Source: Blastomonas sp.
GTDB taxonomy: Bacteria; Pseudomonadota; Alphaproteobacteria; Sphingomonadales; Sphingomonadaceae
Direction of reading: 5' to 3'
NCBI RefSeq assembly: GCF_030373265.1
Contig: NZ_JAUCZC010000009.1
Coordinates: 1 to 64,000 of the forward strand
DNA length: 64,000 nt
The translations under genes were made by a program, and so were the position numbers. Under the pieces are notes generated by a model that did not search any database, was not told the origin of the DNA, and was given only the letters and a program-made list of their open reading frames with translations. Shown here one piece after another: positions 40,959 through 51,050 of this stretch (positions are counted from its first letter, which is position 1; the number at the start of each line of letters is the position of its first letter).

Positions 40959-43325
40959 ATGACTGCATCGACCCTCGCCGCCGACATCGCGACCCGGCCG
41001 GACCGCGCCGAGACGGTCGAGTTGCTGACCCAGATCGAGCAAAGGCTGCGCTGGCTGTCGTCGTGGATGATCCACAACGCCAACACGCTGCGCGACAAGC
41101 GTGACGGCCTCAAGGTCGGTGGGCACCAGGCGAGCTGCGCCTCGATGACCGCGATCATGGCGGCCTTGTATTTCCACGCGCTGCGCCCGCAGGACAAGGT
41201 TGCGGTCAAGCCGCATGCCGGGCCCGTGCTGCACGCGATCCATTATCTGCTCGATGAGCAGACCCGCGAGAAGATGGAGCGCTTCCGCGGGCTTGGCGGG
41301 GTGCAGAGCTACCCCTCGCGCACCAAGGATTCCATCCCGGTGGATTTCTCCACCGGATCGGTAGGCCTCGGCGTCGCGATCACCGCGTTCTCCTCGCTGG
41401 TGCAGGATTATCTGATCGCGCACGGCCAGATGCGCGAGGAGCAGTCGGGCCGGATGATCGCGCTGATGGGTGATGCCGAGCTCGACGAGGGCAACATCTA
41501 CGAATGCCTGATCGAGGGCTACAAGCACGATCTGCGCAACTGCTGGTGGGTGGTCGACTACAACCGCCAGTCGCTCGATGCCACCACCGCCGACCGCATG
41601 TTCCGCCGCTTCGACGACATCTTCGAGACCTGCGGCTGGCGCGTCGTCACGCTCAAGCACGGCAAATTGCAGCGCGCGGCCTTCCAGCGCCCCGGCGGCA
41701 AGGCGCTCGAGGACTGGATCGAGACCTGCCCCAACGCCGAATTCGCCGCGCTCACCTATCTGGGCGGCGCGGCGTGGCGCGAGCGGCTGATGCACGACAT
41801 CGGCAAGAAGCGCGGCGTCGCCGATCTGCTCGGCTCGTTTGACGACGCCGAACTCGCCCGGCTGATGACCAATCTGGGCGGGCATTGCATCGAGACGCTG
41901 CTCGACGCCTTTGACAGCATGGACGACGAGCGCCCGACGCTGCTGATCGCCTATACCGTCAAGGGCTATGGCCTGCCGCTCGCAGGGCACAAGGACAACC
42001 ATTCAGGGATGATGAACACCGGCCAGATCGAAAGCCTGCGCAGCGATCTGGGCATTTCGCCGGGCGAGGAATGGGGCAAATGGTCCGGGTTGGGCGACAA
42101 CCTCGCCAGCACGCTGCAGGCGTTCGTGGATGCCAGCCCGATCGCGCGCAAGCAGGCCGAGCATGCCGCGCCCGCCATCCCCCTGCCCGACCGGCTGCCG
42201 GTGCCCGAAGGCAAGGAGCAATCGACGCAAGCGGCGTTCGGCAAGGTGCTGCACGATCTGGCCAAATCGAGCGAACCGCTCGCCGACCGGCTGGTCACCA
42301 CCGCGCCCGATGTCACCCAGACCACCAATCTTGGCGCGTTCGTCAACCAGCGCGGACTGTTCCGGCGGCAGGAGCTCGCCGATGTCTACCAGCGGATCAA
42401 GATCCCCTCGGCGCAGAAATGGTCCGCGCACCGCGCCGGACAGCATATCGAGCTGGGAATCGCCGAGAACAACTTCTTCCTCGCGCTGGCCTCCTTGGGC
42501 CTTGCCGCGCCGCATTTCGGCACGCGGCTGATGCCGGTGGGAACCGTCTATGATCCCTTCATCGCGCGCGGGCTCGATGCGCTCAATTACGGCTGCTACC
42601 AGGATGCGCGGTTCCTGCTGGTCGGTACGCCCTCGGGGATCACGCTGGCCGGCGAAGGCGGCGCTCACCAGTCGATCAACACCCCGTTGATCGGCATGGG
42701 CCAGCCGGGGCTGGAAAGCTTCGAGCCGGCGTTTGCCGACGAGGTCGCGCTGATGATGGGCTGGGCGTTCGCGCATATGCAGGCGGACGGCGGCAGTTCG
42801 GTTTATCTGCGGCTGACGACGCGGGTGATCGAGCAGGCAGCCCGCACGGATAGCAGCTGGGAGGACGACGCGATCGCGGGTGCCTATTGGCTGCGCGAAC
42901 CGTCGGGCCAGGCAGACGCCGCGATCGCCTATTGCGGCGCGGTCGCGCCCGAAGCGCTGGCGGCGTGGGACGCGCTCAAGGACGACATCCCCGGGCTCGG
43001 CCTGCTCGCGGTGACCTCGCCCGACCGGCTGCACCGCGACTGGTCCGCGCAGCGCGCCGCGCGCTGGACCGGCAAGGCGCAAGGTCCCAGCCATATCGAA
43101 AAGCTGCTCGGCGCTCTGAGCCCTGATGCAGGCCTCGTCACCGTGCTCGATGGATCGCCCTCGGCGCTGTCTTGGCTGGGTGGGGTGCGCGGCCACCGGG
43201 TCAGCCCCTTGGGCACCGACCGCTTCGGCCAGACCGGCGACCTGCTCGATCTGTATCACGCCTATCGGCTCGACCGCGAGGCGATCATCGATGCGATGGC
43301 CGAGCTGGTGCTGCAGCGCGGATGA
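40959..43325 (+). CDS. AceE-like homodimeric 2-oxoacid dehydrogenase E1 / transketolase-like TPP enzyme
   Basis: 788 residues, start at 40959 after GGAAGG. The domain order is as in homodimeric pyruvate dehydrogenase E1: a TPP-binding N-terminal domain (GGHQASCASMTAI, GDAELDEGNIYE with the GDG-like turn, and VDYNRQSLDA), a middle domain (LGIAENNFFLALASLG, with Glu near the cofactor) and a C-terminal transketolase-like domain. E. coli AceE has about 887 residues. No E2 or E3 gene is adjacent, so the partner complex and substrate (pyruvate or 2-oxobutyrate) are open. Confidence 0.78.
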   Translation: MTASTLAADIATRPDRAETVELLTQIEQRLRWLSSWMIHNANTLRDKRDGLKVGGHQASCASMTAIMAALYFHALRPQDKVAVKPHAGPVLHAIHYLLDEQTREKMERFRGLGGVQSYPSRTKDSIPVDFSTGSVGLGVAITAFSSLVQDYLIAHGQMREEQSGRMIALMGDAELDEGNIYECLIEGYKHDLRNCWWVVDYNRQSLDATTADRMFRRFDDIFETCGWRVVTLKHGKLQRAAFQRPGGKALEDWIETCPNAEFAALTYLGGAAWRERLMHDIGKKRGVADLLGSFDDAELARLMTNLGGHCIETLLDAFDSMDDERPTLLIAYTVKGYGLPLAGHKDNHSGMMNTGQIESLRSDLGISPGEEWGKWSGLGDNLASTLQAFVDASPIARKQAEHAAPAIPLPDRLPVPEGKEQSTQAAFGKVLHDLAKSSEPLADRLVTTAPDVTQTTNLGAFVNQRGLFRRQELADVYQRIKIPSAQKWSAHRAGQHIELGIAENNFFLALASLGLAAPHFGTRLMPVGTVYDPFIARGLDALNYGCYQDARFLLVGTPSGITLAGEGGAHQSINTPLIGMGQPGLESFEPAFADEVALMMGWAFAHMQADGGSSVYLRLTTRVIEQAARTDSSWEDDAIAGAYWLREPSGQADAAIAYCGAVAPEALAAWDALKDDIPGLGLLAVTSPDRLHRDWSAQRAARWTGKAQGPSHIEKLLGALSPDAGLVTVLDGSPSALSWLGGVRGHRVSPLGTDRFGQTGDLLDLYHAYRLDREAIIDAMAELVLQRG

Positions 43326-43338
43326 GGAGCACAACACG

Positions 43339-44343
43339 ATGAGCGCCTGGCGGCTGGCGGCTGCGGTGGACGATATCCGGCCCGTTTTGTTGGATATGCG
43401 GGCCGACCATCCGCTGTGCGCGATCGCGACTTTGGTCGAAACCTCCGGCCCCGCCCCGCGCGAGATCGGGGCGCAGATGCTGATCACCGACGCCCAGCAT
43501 TGGGGCTTCCTGTCCGGCGGCTGCATCGAGGACGATGTCGCGCGCCACGGACGCGAGGTCATCCTCGATGGCGAACCCCGGCTGCTGCGCTATGGCGAGG
43601 GCAGTCCGTGGATCGATATCAAATTGGCCTGCGGCTCGGGGATCTCGGTGCTGGTCGAGCAGGTATCGCTGGCAGAGCCTTCGGTGGCGGCGCTGCTGGA
43701 GGGGTTTGCCACCCGCACGCCGGTGCTGTGGCGCAGCGACGGTCGCACGCGCGACGCCGTGTCCGCGACAACCCCGCCGCCCGAGCCATGGGATGGAAGC
43801 CACTACGCCAAGCTGTTCGAGCCGGTGCTGCGGCTGGTGCTGATCGGCGAGGATGCTGCGGCGCTGGCGAGTGCTGCGCTGGCGCAGCAGGCGGGCATGG
43901 AGGTGGCGCTGATCACCCCCAACGGCCCCGAACAGGCGCCGTTTTCGGGCATCGGCTATTATCGCACCGCCGCGGTTGATGCGCTGGACGCCATTGGCCT
44001 TGATCGCTGGACCGCGGTCGCGGTGATGTCCCATGACCGCGAGGACGACGAGCAGGCGCTGGCGCACGCGCTGCAGTCCGAGGCGTTCTACGTGGGTGCG
44101 ATCGGTGCGCGCGCGCGGCTCGAGATGCGGCGCGAGAAATTGCGCGGCCATGGCGTGTCCGAGCGCGCCATCGCGCGGCTGCACGCGCCGATCGGGCTTC
44201 AGGGCTTCGGCAAGGCGCCGCGCGATATCGCGCTGTCGCTGGTCGCCGAAGTTGCGCGCAATTTCCATGCGCGCTCGGCGGTCAGCAGGTCCTCGGGCGA
44301 ATCGATGTCCAGGATCGCGCCGATATCGTCGGTCTCCAGATAG
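43339..44343 (+). CDS. xdhC: XdhC-family molybdenum cofactor chaperone
   Basis: 334 residues, start at 43339 (MSAWRLAAAVDDI). XdhC proteins bind molybdopterin and promote its sulfuration before insertion into xanthine-dehydrogenase-type enzymes. N-terminal motif LVETSGPAPREIGAQMLI and GGCIEDDVARH; C-terminal Rossmann-like part with AVAVMSHDREDDEQAL and YVGAIGARARLEMR. It starts 13 bases after the AceE-like stop. Its 3' end overlaps the opposite MobA-like gene by 145 bases; the last 20 or so residues are antisense to that gene. The hydroxylase subunits nearby are the likely clients. Confidence 0.87.
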   Translation: MSAWRLAAAVDDIRPVLLDMRADHPLCAIATLVETSGPAPREIGAQMLITDAQHWGFLSGGCIEDDVARHGREVILDGEPRLLRYGEGSPWIDIKLACGSGISVLVEQVSLAEPSVAALLEGFATRTPVLWRSDGRTRDAVSATTPPPEPWDGSHYAKLFEPVLRLVLIGEDAAALASAALAQQAGMEVALITPNGPEQAPFSGIGYYRTAAVDALDAIGLDRWTAVAVMSHDREDDEQALAHALQSEAFYVGAIGARARLEMRREKLRGHGVSERAIARLHAPIGLQGFGKAPRDIALSLVAEVARNFHARSAVSRSSGESMSRIAPISSVSR

Positions 44344-44849
44344 GCGACATCGCGCCGGCGCTTGAGGCCGTGCGCCGCACCCTGATCACCTTCAAGCCGG
44401 GCCAAGTCTGCCACCGCCTCGCGCACGAAGCAGACCGGATGACCCGGCCTGCCGTCGACAACCGGCCGTGCGGCATAGCCTGCCGTCTCGGCGAGCTCCG
44501 CCAGCCGACCGCACAGCGCCGCAGGCACCAAAGGCATATCGCCCAGAAACACGAACACGCCCTTGCGGCACGCGGCGAGCGCGACGCTGCCGGTGCGGAT
44601 CGAGGCGGCCATGCCCTCCTCCCATCCGGGTGTCGGCACGATGCGGCAGGACAGCCCTTCGAGCGCGGTCGCGATTGCGCGGTGCTGGTCGCCGGTCGCG
44701 ACCAATACGGTATCAAACCCCGCCGCCAGCACCGCTTCGGTGGTCCTCCGGATCACCGGCACGCCGCCCAGATCGGCGAGCAACTTGCCCCCGCCAAAGC
44801 GCCGCCCCGCGCCTGCCGCGAGGATCAGCGCGCCCCAGCCTTCAAGCAC
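44199..44849 (-). CDS. MobA/MocA-like nucleotidyltransferase
   Basis: 216 residues. The NTP-binding start ALILAAGAGRRFGGGKLLADLGG, then a metal-binding region VFLGDMPLVP and GRPGHPVCFVREAV, place it with CTP/GTP:molybdopterin transferases. It would add cytidine to molybdopterin for the hydroxylase encoded just upstream on the same strand. The C-terminal 20 residues after DIDSPEDLLTAERA overlap xdhC on the other strand. Confidence 0.85.
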   Translation of the reverse strand: MLEGWGALILAAGAGRRFGGGKLLADLGGVPVIRRTTEAVLAAGFDTVLVATGDQHRAIATALEGLSCRIVPTPGWEEGMAASIRTGSVALAACRKGVFVFLGDMPLVPAALCGRLAELAETAGYAARPVVDGRPGHPVCFVREAVADLARLEGDQGAAHGLKRRRDVAYLETDDIGAILDIDSPEDLLTAERAWKLRATSATSDSAISRGALPKP

Positions 44850-44864
44850 GCGGGCCGCGCACGA

Positions 44865-47132
44865 TCAGGCCTTGGCCTGGGTCAGAATGGGCAGCGTGCG
44901 GATGCGCTTGCCGGTCGCGGCGAACAGCGCATTGGCGAGCGCAGGCGATGCCGGCGGGACGCCCGGCTCGCCGATGCCGCCGATCTTGGCCCCGCTCTCG
45001 AGGAAATGCACGTCGATCATCGGCGGCGCATCGGCGAGCTTGAGGATGTTGTAATCGTTGAAATTGCTCTGCACCACCGCGCCCTTGTCGAGCGTGATCG
45101 CCTCGCCGATCGCCGAGGACAGCCCCATGATCAGCCCGCCTGCAATCTGCGCCTCGGCGTTGAGCGGATTGACCGTGGTGCCGCAATCGACCACCGCCCA
45201 GGCCTTGAGCACCTTGGGGCTGCCATCCTCGCGCACGCTCGCCTCGATCACTTCGGCGACGATGGTGCCGAAGCTCTCGACGATGGCGATACCGCGCCCG
45301 ACACCCTCGGGCAACGGGCTCCCCCAGCCGGCGCGCTGGGCGACGGTATCGAGCACCTTGAGGTGGCGCGAGCCTGCAGGCAGATGCTTGCGGCGGAACT
45401 GGTAAGGATCCTCGCCCGCGGAATGCGCCAGTTCGTCGATGAAGCTTTCGTTACAGAAGCCGATCTGGGTCGAATTCACCGAGCGCCACGGACCATCCAT
45501 CTGGTTCGACTGATAGCTGAAATGCCGCCGCGAGGTAGCGGGAATCGCGTAGATGAAGCTGGTCTCACCCTCGGCATCGCCGCTCTGCACATAATCGGTG
45601 CGCCAGGCGCTGATCCTGCCGTCCTGGCCCAGCGTTGCCTTCAATTGCGCCGAGGATTGCGGGCGATAGGTGCCGTGGCGCACCTCTTCCTCGCGGCTCC
45701 AGATCAGCTTCACCGGATAGGGCACCTGCTTGGCGAGCAACGCCACCTGATCGATGATTTCGGTCATGTCGGGGAAGCGTCGTCCGAAGCCGCCGCCCAT
45801 GATCATGGGATTGAACACGACATCGTCCATGGCGATGCCCGCCGCCTTGGCGGCGCGCGCGCGAGTCGAGAGCGGGTCCTGCAGACCGCCCCACAGCGTG
45901 AGCTTGCCCTGCGCGTAATGCCCGGTCAGCGCGAATGGCTCCATCATCGCGTGGTGCAGAAACGGGACGCGATACTCGGCGGTCAGCGTCTTTGCGCCCG
46001 CCACGCCGAACGCGGCATCGACATCGCCCTCGCCGCCCTCGTTCTCGGGCTTGCCCGCCTTGCGCAGCGCTTCTTGTGCCGAGTAGATCGAGGCGCTGGA
46101 AACATTGCCATGGCCGCCATCGGAGAACTGTGGGCTGAGCGCCTTCAGCCCCTTTTGCGCCTGCCAATAGCGTTTGGCGACGACGATCACCGCATCATCG
46201 AGCTTGATGACCTTCTCGAGCCCCGTCACGGCGAGCGCGGGCTTTTCGTCCACCGACAGCAGCTTGCCGCCGCGCACCGGGGCAGCGGCGATGGTCGCGA
46301 CGCGCATCTCGGGCAGAACAAGATCGATGCCATAGACCGCGCTGCCATCGACCTTGGCGGGGATATCGAGCCGGGGAACCGGCTTGCCGATCAGCGTGAA
46401 CTGGTCGCGCGTCTTGAGCACCGGGTCGCTCGACAGCGAGCGTTCGGCCGCGCCCGCGGCAAGCTCGCCATAGCGCAGCGCCTTGCCGGACTTGGCGTGG
46501 ATCACCTTGCTGTCCGCAGTGGTTAGCTCGCTTGTCGGAACGCCCAGGCGATCAGCCGCCTCCTCGATCAGCGCGAGCCGGACCGCTGCTCCCACCGTGC
46601 GCATGCCAACCTGGCCGGTGTAGCGCACCGCCGACGAGCCACCGGTGATCTGAAGCGGCAGCGAGCGCGCGATCATCGCGATCAGTGCACCGGGCAGCGC
46701 GTTGATGACGCCGGGGGCACCCGACATCTCGGCGAGAAAGCCCTTGCCCAGAGGCGTGTTGGCAAAGGCGGTGTCGGCAGGCGCCTGCTCGACCCTGACC
46801 TTGCTCCAGTCGGCATCGAGCTCGTCCGCGAGCATCTGGCCAAGCGCGGTATGGCTGCCCTGGCCAAAATCGATGTGCGGCGAATAGACGGTGACGGTGT
46901 CGTCCTCGGCGATCTTCATCCAGCCGAGGAAATTGCGGTCGTTGCCGGTCTCGGTCAGCGTCTTGGCGCGCGCCCTGGCTGAGCTGTCGCTCCAGTAGAC
47001 GCCGAACACGCCGCCGCCGACCAGCAGCGCGCTGCCGACCAGAAAGGCGCGGCGCACCATGCCCTTCTTCTTCTTCGGCGGCGCAGCTTCGATCGGCATA
47101 TCGAGGTGCGGGGTGGGATTGTCTGCCATCAT
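44865..47132 (-). CDS. Molybdenum hydroxylase large subunit (IorB-like aldehyde/isoquinoline oxidoreductase)
   Basis: 755 residues from the ATG at 47132, which overlaps the small-subunit stop (ATGA). An N-terminal twin-arginine-like signal or anchor ([21 protein letters not shown]) follows a Lys-rich stretch. Molybdopterin-binding motifs: [38 protein letters not shown], and the C-terminal [19 protein letters not shown] with the catalytic Glu. Together with the 2Fe-2S subunit it forms a membrane-side or periplasmic hydroxylase; the substrate is unknown. Confidence 0.88.
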   Translation of the reverse strand: MMADNPTPHLDMPIEAAPPKKKKGMVRRAFLVGSALLVGGGVFGVYWSDSSARARAKTLTETGNDRNFLGWMKIAEDDTVTVYSPHIDFGQGSHTALGQMLADELDADWSKVRVEQAPADTAFANTPLGKGFLAEMSGAPGVINALPGALIAMIARSLPLQITGGSSAVRYTGQVGMRTVGAAVRLALIEEAADRLGVPTSELTTADSKVIHAKSGKALRYGELAAGAAERSLSSDPVLKTRDQFTLIGKPVPRLDIPAKVDGSAVYGIDLVLPEMRVATIAAAPVRGGKLLSVDEKPALAVTGLEKVIKLDDAVIVVAKRYWQAQKGLKALSPQFSDGGHGNVSSASIYSAQEALRKAGKPENEGGEGDVDAAFGVAGAKTLTAEYRVPFLHHAMMEPFALTGHYAQGKLTLWGGLQDPLSTRARAAKAAGIAMDDVVFNPMIMGGGFGRRFPDMTEIIDQVALLAKQVPYPVKLIWSREEEVRHGTYRPQSSAQLKATLGQDGRISAWRTDYVQSGDAEGETSFIYAIPATSRRHFSYQSNQMDGPWRSVNSTQIGFCNESFIDELAHSAGEDPYQFRRKHLPAGSRHLKVLDTVAQRAGWGSPLPEGVGRGIAIVESFGTIVAEVIEASVREDGSPKVLKAWAVVDCGTTVNPLNAEAQIAGGLIMGLSSAIGEAITLDKGAVVQSNFNDYNILKLADAPPMIDVHFLESGAKIGGIGEPGVPPASPALANALFAATGKRIRTLPILTQAKA

Positions 47133-47611
47133 GCGTCTCCCTGCAAGGCGGCCGCAGCTTGCCCGGTCGCCGCGAGGATCGCCTTGCGGATGCGCGGATA
47201 GGTGCCGCAGCGACAGATGTTGGTCATCGCCTCGTCGATCTGCGCGTCGCTCGGGCTTCCGGTCGCCTCGATCAGCGCCACCGCCGCCATGATCTGGCCC
47301 GACTGGCAATAGCCGCATTGCGGCACCTGCGCCTCGATCCACGCCCGCTGGACGGTGTGGAGCGCGCCATCGCTCCCTTTGAGCCCCTCGATGGTGGTGA
47401 CCGAGCGGCCTGCGATTTCGCTGATCGGTACGCTGCACGAGCGGGTGATCTGGCCATCGACATGCACCGAACATGCCCCGCACGCGGCAATACCGCAGCC
47501 GAACTTGGTGCCGGTGAGCTGCAAATCCTCGCGCAGCGCCCACAGCAGCGGCGTATCGGCATCCGCCTCGACGCTTACATCCCTGCCATTGACCTTGAAT
47601 TCGATTGCCAC
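47129..47611 (-). CDS. 2Fe-2S subunit of a molybdenum hydroxylase (IorA-like)
   Basis: 160 residues. The plant-type 2Fe-2S cluster has [17 protein letters not shown] and a later Cys at RSCSVP; the second cluster has [10 protein letters not shown] and [15 protein letters not shown]. It comes first in the operon IorA-like / IorB-like / MobA-like. Confidence 0.92.
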   Translation of the reverse strand: MAIEFKVNGRDVSVEADADTPLLWALREDLQLTGTKFGCGIAACGACSVHVDGQITRSCSVPISEIAGRSVTTIEGLKGSDGALHTVQRAWIEAQVPQCGYCQSGQIMAAVALIEATGSPSDAQIDEAMTNICRCGTYPRIRKAILAATGQAAAALQGDA

Positions 47612-47759
47612 TGCGCGCCACCCCTGTCGTCTAGATCAGTCCTGTATTACAACCTAATGCCCGGCGGGCCAATGCAAATAACGCATGGCGGCAAGTGCGC
47701 GCGCCGCCCTCGCCAATCGAACGCGTCTGGTGCATGCTTGCCCAAAGGAGCGCGGGCGC

Positions 47760-48146
47760 ATGATCTATATCTGGCTGAACATTGTTCCGATCCTGGCGGC
47801 GACCTTTGCCGGGCTGGCCATCGGCTATGCCTGGGCGCGGGCATCTGGACGGGCAATCGGCATCGGCGTCGGCATCGCCGCGCTGATTGCCGAGTTCTGG
47901 CTGGTCGCGATCCTGGCCGGCGCGGTGATCCTCGCACCCGATCAGGCCCCGCCCTGGACGATGGCACTGGGCAGCGCGTTCATCATCTGGATTGGCTTCG
48001 TGCTCCCCGCTTTGGTGGTGAACCTGAGCGTCGGCGGAGCCGGGGCGCGCGCCATCGCCAGCGCGGCGGGATACTGGCTGGTGACGATGCTGGTGCAGGC
48101 TGCCGTGCTGCAGGCCATGGGGCTGGTGCCGCCCCCCGCGGGGTAG
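47760..48146 (+). CDS. Small four-helix membrane protein
   Basis: 128 residues with four hydrophobic helices (about 3-22, 32-57, 68-88 and 98-122). The layout and GFVLPALVVNLSVGGAG recall DUF1761-type proteins, but I cannot place it firmly. The ATG at 47760 is preceded by AAAGGAG. Function unknown. It is divergent from the hydroxylase operon. Confidence 0.65.
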   Translation: MIYIWLNIVPILAATFAGLAIGYAWARASGRAIGIGVGIAALIAEFWLVAILAGAVILAPDQAPPWTMALGSAFIIWIGFVLPALVVNLSVGGAGARAIASAAGYWLVTMLVQAAVLQAMGLVPPPAG

Positions 48147-48278
48147 ATCCGGCGCCTGCCGACCACGGCAACTGGCGGTAACCGCAACAATCGACTATCG
48201 CGTTCGTAATATGGTGACGACCCGCCGATCCAGACCCGCACCCGGGCACCGACGCCACGCCATGAGGCCGCACATCCG

Positions 48279-49016
48279 ATGACCGCCGCCAGTCCCGAAA
48301 CCACGGATCCCCAAACCTTTGGTGTCGTGAGCTACAACATCCGCAAGGCGATCGGCGCCGACCGCAGGCATGATCCCGAGCGGATCATGCGCGTGCTCGC
48401 GGAAACCGGCGCGGACATCGCGGTGCTGCAGGAGGCCGACCGCCGCCTCGGCGAGCGGCACAGCGCGCTGCCTGCAGGTCTGGTCGCAGAAGCCGGCTGG
48501 CAGGTGGTGCCGGTCACAACCGCGCGCAACGGCATCGGCTGGCACGGCAACGCCATCCTCGTCTCGCCGCGGGTCGATATCATCCGCGGCGAGCGGCTGA
48601 AGCTGCCGATGCTCGAGCCGCGCGGCGCGGTGCTGGCGGACCTGGAAATCGACGGCAGCCCATTGCGCATCGTCGGCGCGCATCTCGACCTGTCGGGCCT
48701 GTGGCGGCCACGCCAGCTCAAGGCCCTGGTCGGCCATGTCCACGCGCAGGACGAGGAGCGCCCGACATTGATCACCGGTGATTTCAACGAATGGCGCCGC
48801 GAGCCATCGGGCCTGCTCCACCTGGTGCGGCACTTCGAGCATATTCGCCCGGGTCCCAGCTTCCCCGCGCGCTGGCCGGTGGGGCATCTCGATCGGATGT
48901 TCGTCTCGGCCGAGCTGGCGGTGGAGCAAGCCGCGGTGCACTCGAGCCGTCTGGCGGCCCTGGCGTCCGATCATCTGCCCGTCTGGGCCAAATTGCGTCT
49001 GCCCGGCACCCGATGA
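48279..49016 (+). CDS. Endonuclease/exonuclease/phosphatase-family protein
   Basis: 245 residues of the EEP fold. Catalytic pattern: VVSYNIRKAIG, VLQEADRR (metal Glu), VGAHLDLSG, LITGDFNEWR and ASDHLPVWA (Asp-His). It overlaps the phospholipase-D-like gene by four bases (ATGA), so they are coupled; a phospholipid-related phosphodiesterase is then more likely than a nuclease, by inference. Confidence 0.87.
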   Translation: MTAASPETTDPQTFGVVSYNIRKAIGADRRHDPERIMRVLAETGADIAVLQEADRRLGERHSALPAGLVAEAGWQVVPVTTARNGIGWHGNAILVSPRVDIIRGERLKLPMLEPRGAVLADLEIDGSPLRIVGAHLDLSGLWRPRQLKALVGHVHAQDEERPTLITGDFNEWRREPSGLLHLVRHFEHIRPGPSFPARWPVGHLDRMFVSAELAVEQAAVHSSRLAALASDHLPVWAKLRLPGTR

Positions 49017-50578
49017 GCTTGTGGGGGGCGATCCTGCTGGTGCTTGCGGGGCTGGTCGCGGCCGTGGTTGTCCTGCGGCTGATCTTCCGCTTGCCCAAGC
49101 TGCCGCCCGAACCTGTCCCTCCCCCGCCCGAGGACACGCCCGACAGCCGGATCGGCAAGGCGATCGCGGGGCTCGAGGCGGAGCATCCCGGCCTGTCCGG
49201 CATCCTGCCGCTGATCGACTCGCGCGGGGCTTATGCGGCTCGGGTCAAGCTCATCCGCGCGGCCGACCGCTATCTCGATGTGCAGTATTACATCTGGCGC
49301 GAGGATGTCGCGGGGCTGTTGCTGCTGGAAGAGCTGCGCGAAGCCGCCGACCGCGGGGTAAAGGTCCGCCTGCTGCTCGACGACAACGGCATCGCCAGGC
49401 TCGATGACGAACTGGTCGCGCTGGAGAGCCACCCCAATATCGAGGTGCGGCTGTTCAACCCCTCGGTGATCCGCACGCCAAAGCTGATCGGCTATCTGCT
49501 GCATTGCATCCGGCTCAACCGGCGGATGCACAACAAGAGCATGACCGCCGACAACCAGATGACAATCATCGGCGGGCGCAACATCGGCGATGAATATTTT
49601 GGTCCCGGCGACCAGCCCGAATTCGCCGATCTCGACGTGCTGGCGATCGGTGCGATCGTCCCCGAGATGGCCGCAGATTTCGCGCGCTACTGGACCAGCG
49701 CGTCGTCCTATCCTGCCCCCTTGATGCTGCCGTCTGCTGGCCCCGGTGCGCTGGGTGAGCTGGCGCGCAAGACACAGCGGCTGAAGGACAGCGATCGGCT
49801 GGCACAAGAGTACGAGGCTGCGGTCGATACCCTGTCCTATGCCGACCCGCTGACCCATCACGCGATCGATTACGACTGGGTGCCGGTAAAGATGATCAGC
49901 GATGATCCCGCCAAGGCACTGGGCCATTCGCCACGCACGCCGCAGCCGATCGGCGAGATCGGCGCGATCATGGAGCAGGCGCGCGAACGGCTCGGTCTGG
50001 TGTCGGCCTATTTCGTCCCGGCCAAGGCAGGCGCTGCCATGTTCGAGGCGCTGTCGGCCCGCGGGGTCACGGTCGACGTGCTGACCAACGCGCTCTCGTC
50101 GACCGATGTCGCGGTGGTCCATGCCGGCTATGCCCGCTATCGCAAACAATTGCTGCGCGCCGGCGTGCATCTGTGGGAAATGAAAGGCGATGCTCCGCGC
50201 CATCCGGCGCCGCGCAGCGGTGTGATCGGCAGCCTGCCACGCTCGAGCCGCTCGTCGCTGCACGCCAAGACCTTCACCATCGACGGCCAGAAGCTGTTCG
50301 TCGGATCGTTCAATTTCGATCCGCGCTCGATGCATCTCAACACCGAGCTCGGCTTTCTCATGGACAGCCCCGCGCTTGCCAGCCGTCTGCAGGAGCTGTT
50401 CAGCGTACCGATGCGCCAGCGCGCCTATCAGGTCGAGCTGACCGAAGGAGGCGCGCTGCGATGGATCGACGAGCGCCCCGATGGCACGGTGATCCACACT
50501 CACGATCCCGCCACGACCCTGCTGCGCCGTGCGCAGGTGGTGTTCTGGCGCGCGATGCCGGTCGAATGGCTGCTCTAG
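49013..50578 (+). CDS. Phospholipase D / cardiolipin-synthase-like enzyme
   Basis: 521 residues. An N-terminal membrane helix (about 3-22) is followed by a proline-rich link and two PLD domains. HKD motifs: HNKSMTADNQMTIIGGRN with His173 and HAKTFTIDGQKLFVGSFNF with His417. This is the layout of the cardiolipin synthases and phosphatidyl transferases. It is coupled by ATGA to the EEP-family gene. Confidence 0.88.
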   Translation: MSLWGAILLVLAGLVAAVVVLRLIFRLPKLPPEPVPPPPEDTPDSRIGKAIAGLEAEHPGLSGILPLIDSRGAYAARVKLIRAADRYLDVQYYIWREDVAGLLLLEELREAADRGVKVRLLLDDNGIARLDDELVALESHPNIEVRLFNPSVIRTPKLIGYLLHCIRLNRRMHNKSMTADNQMTIIGGRNIGDEYFGPGDQPEFADLDVLAIGAIVPEMAADFARYWTSASSYPAPLMLPSAGPGALGELARKTQRLKDSDRLAQEYEAAVDTLSYADPLTHHAIDYDWVPVKMISDDPAKALGHSPRTPQPIGEIGAIMEQARERLGLVSAYFVPAKAGAAMFEALSARGVTVDVLTNALSSTDVAVVHAGYARYRKQLLRAGVHLWEMKGDAPRHPAPRSGVIGSLPRSSRSSLHAKTFTIDGQKLFVGSFNFDPRSMHLNTELGFLMDSPALASRLQELFSVPMRQRAYQVELTEGGALRWIDERPDGTVIHTHDPATTLLRRAQVVFWRAMPVEWLL

Positions 50579-50579
50579 G

Positions 50580-51041
50580 CTATTTGCCCGCGACCCTTTT
50601 GTAACGCCACGCCTGCGGCTTGCTGCCATCGATCATCGACGCTTCGGCGTGCAGCATCCCGCCCTCCATCCAGTAACGGATGCGCTGCGGGTAGGTGTGG
50701 TTGGGGTTGACGAAGACCACCTCGGCCGGGCCCGCCTTGACCGCGCGAAAGGCGGCGGCGGGGTTGCCGAAGGGCGATCCGTAGAACATCAGATCGCCAT
50801 TCTCGTTGCGCGCGATCCGCATGAACTCATAGCTGGTGACCGCATCGGCGCGGCCGCCGCGCCCGGTGCCCAGCATCGTCTGCGCGCGGCATCCGGTCCA
50901 GTTTTCTTCGGTCCAGCGGTCGTCGGCCTCTTCGGACAGCCAGCGTCCTTCGATCCAGCATGGCAGCGATGGCGGCGCAGGCAGGCTCGGCAGTGCTGTT
51001 GCCTGCAGGGCCATTCCGATGATCCAGCCCGTCAGTCCCAT
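50580..51041 (-). CDS. DUF6265-type secreted protein
   Basis: 153 residues. A short hydrophobic start (GLTGWIIGMALQATALPSLP) may be a signal. The core reads CWIEGRWLSEE, TMLGTGRGGRAD, SYEFMRIARNENGDLMFYGSP, VVFVNPNHTYPQRIRYWMEGG, with a Trp-Arg end. This matches DUF6265, function unknown. The stop is almost flush with the PLD stop (convergent). Confidence 0.72.
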   Translation of the reverse strand: MGLTGWIIGMALQATALPSLPAPPSLPCWIEGRWLSEEADDRWTEENWTGCRAQTMLGTGRGGRADAVTSYEFMRIARNENGDLMFYGSPFGNPAAAFRAVKAGPAEVVFVNPNHTYPQRIRYWMEGGMLHAEASMIDGSKPQAWRYKRVAGK

Positions 51042-51050
51042 GCCCGTCCC

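Noticed and set aside
42003-43562. 519-codon minus-strand frame opposite the AceE-like gene
   Set aside because: Antisense to the TPP enzyme and xdhC; no domain seen.
44370-46526. 718-codon plus-strand frame opposite the molybdenum hydroxylase
   Set aside because: Antisense to a clear molybdenum-binding subunit; His/Arg-rich with no domain.
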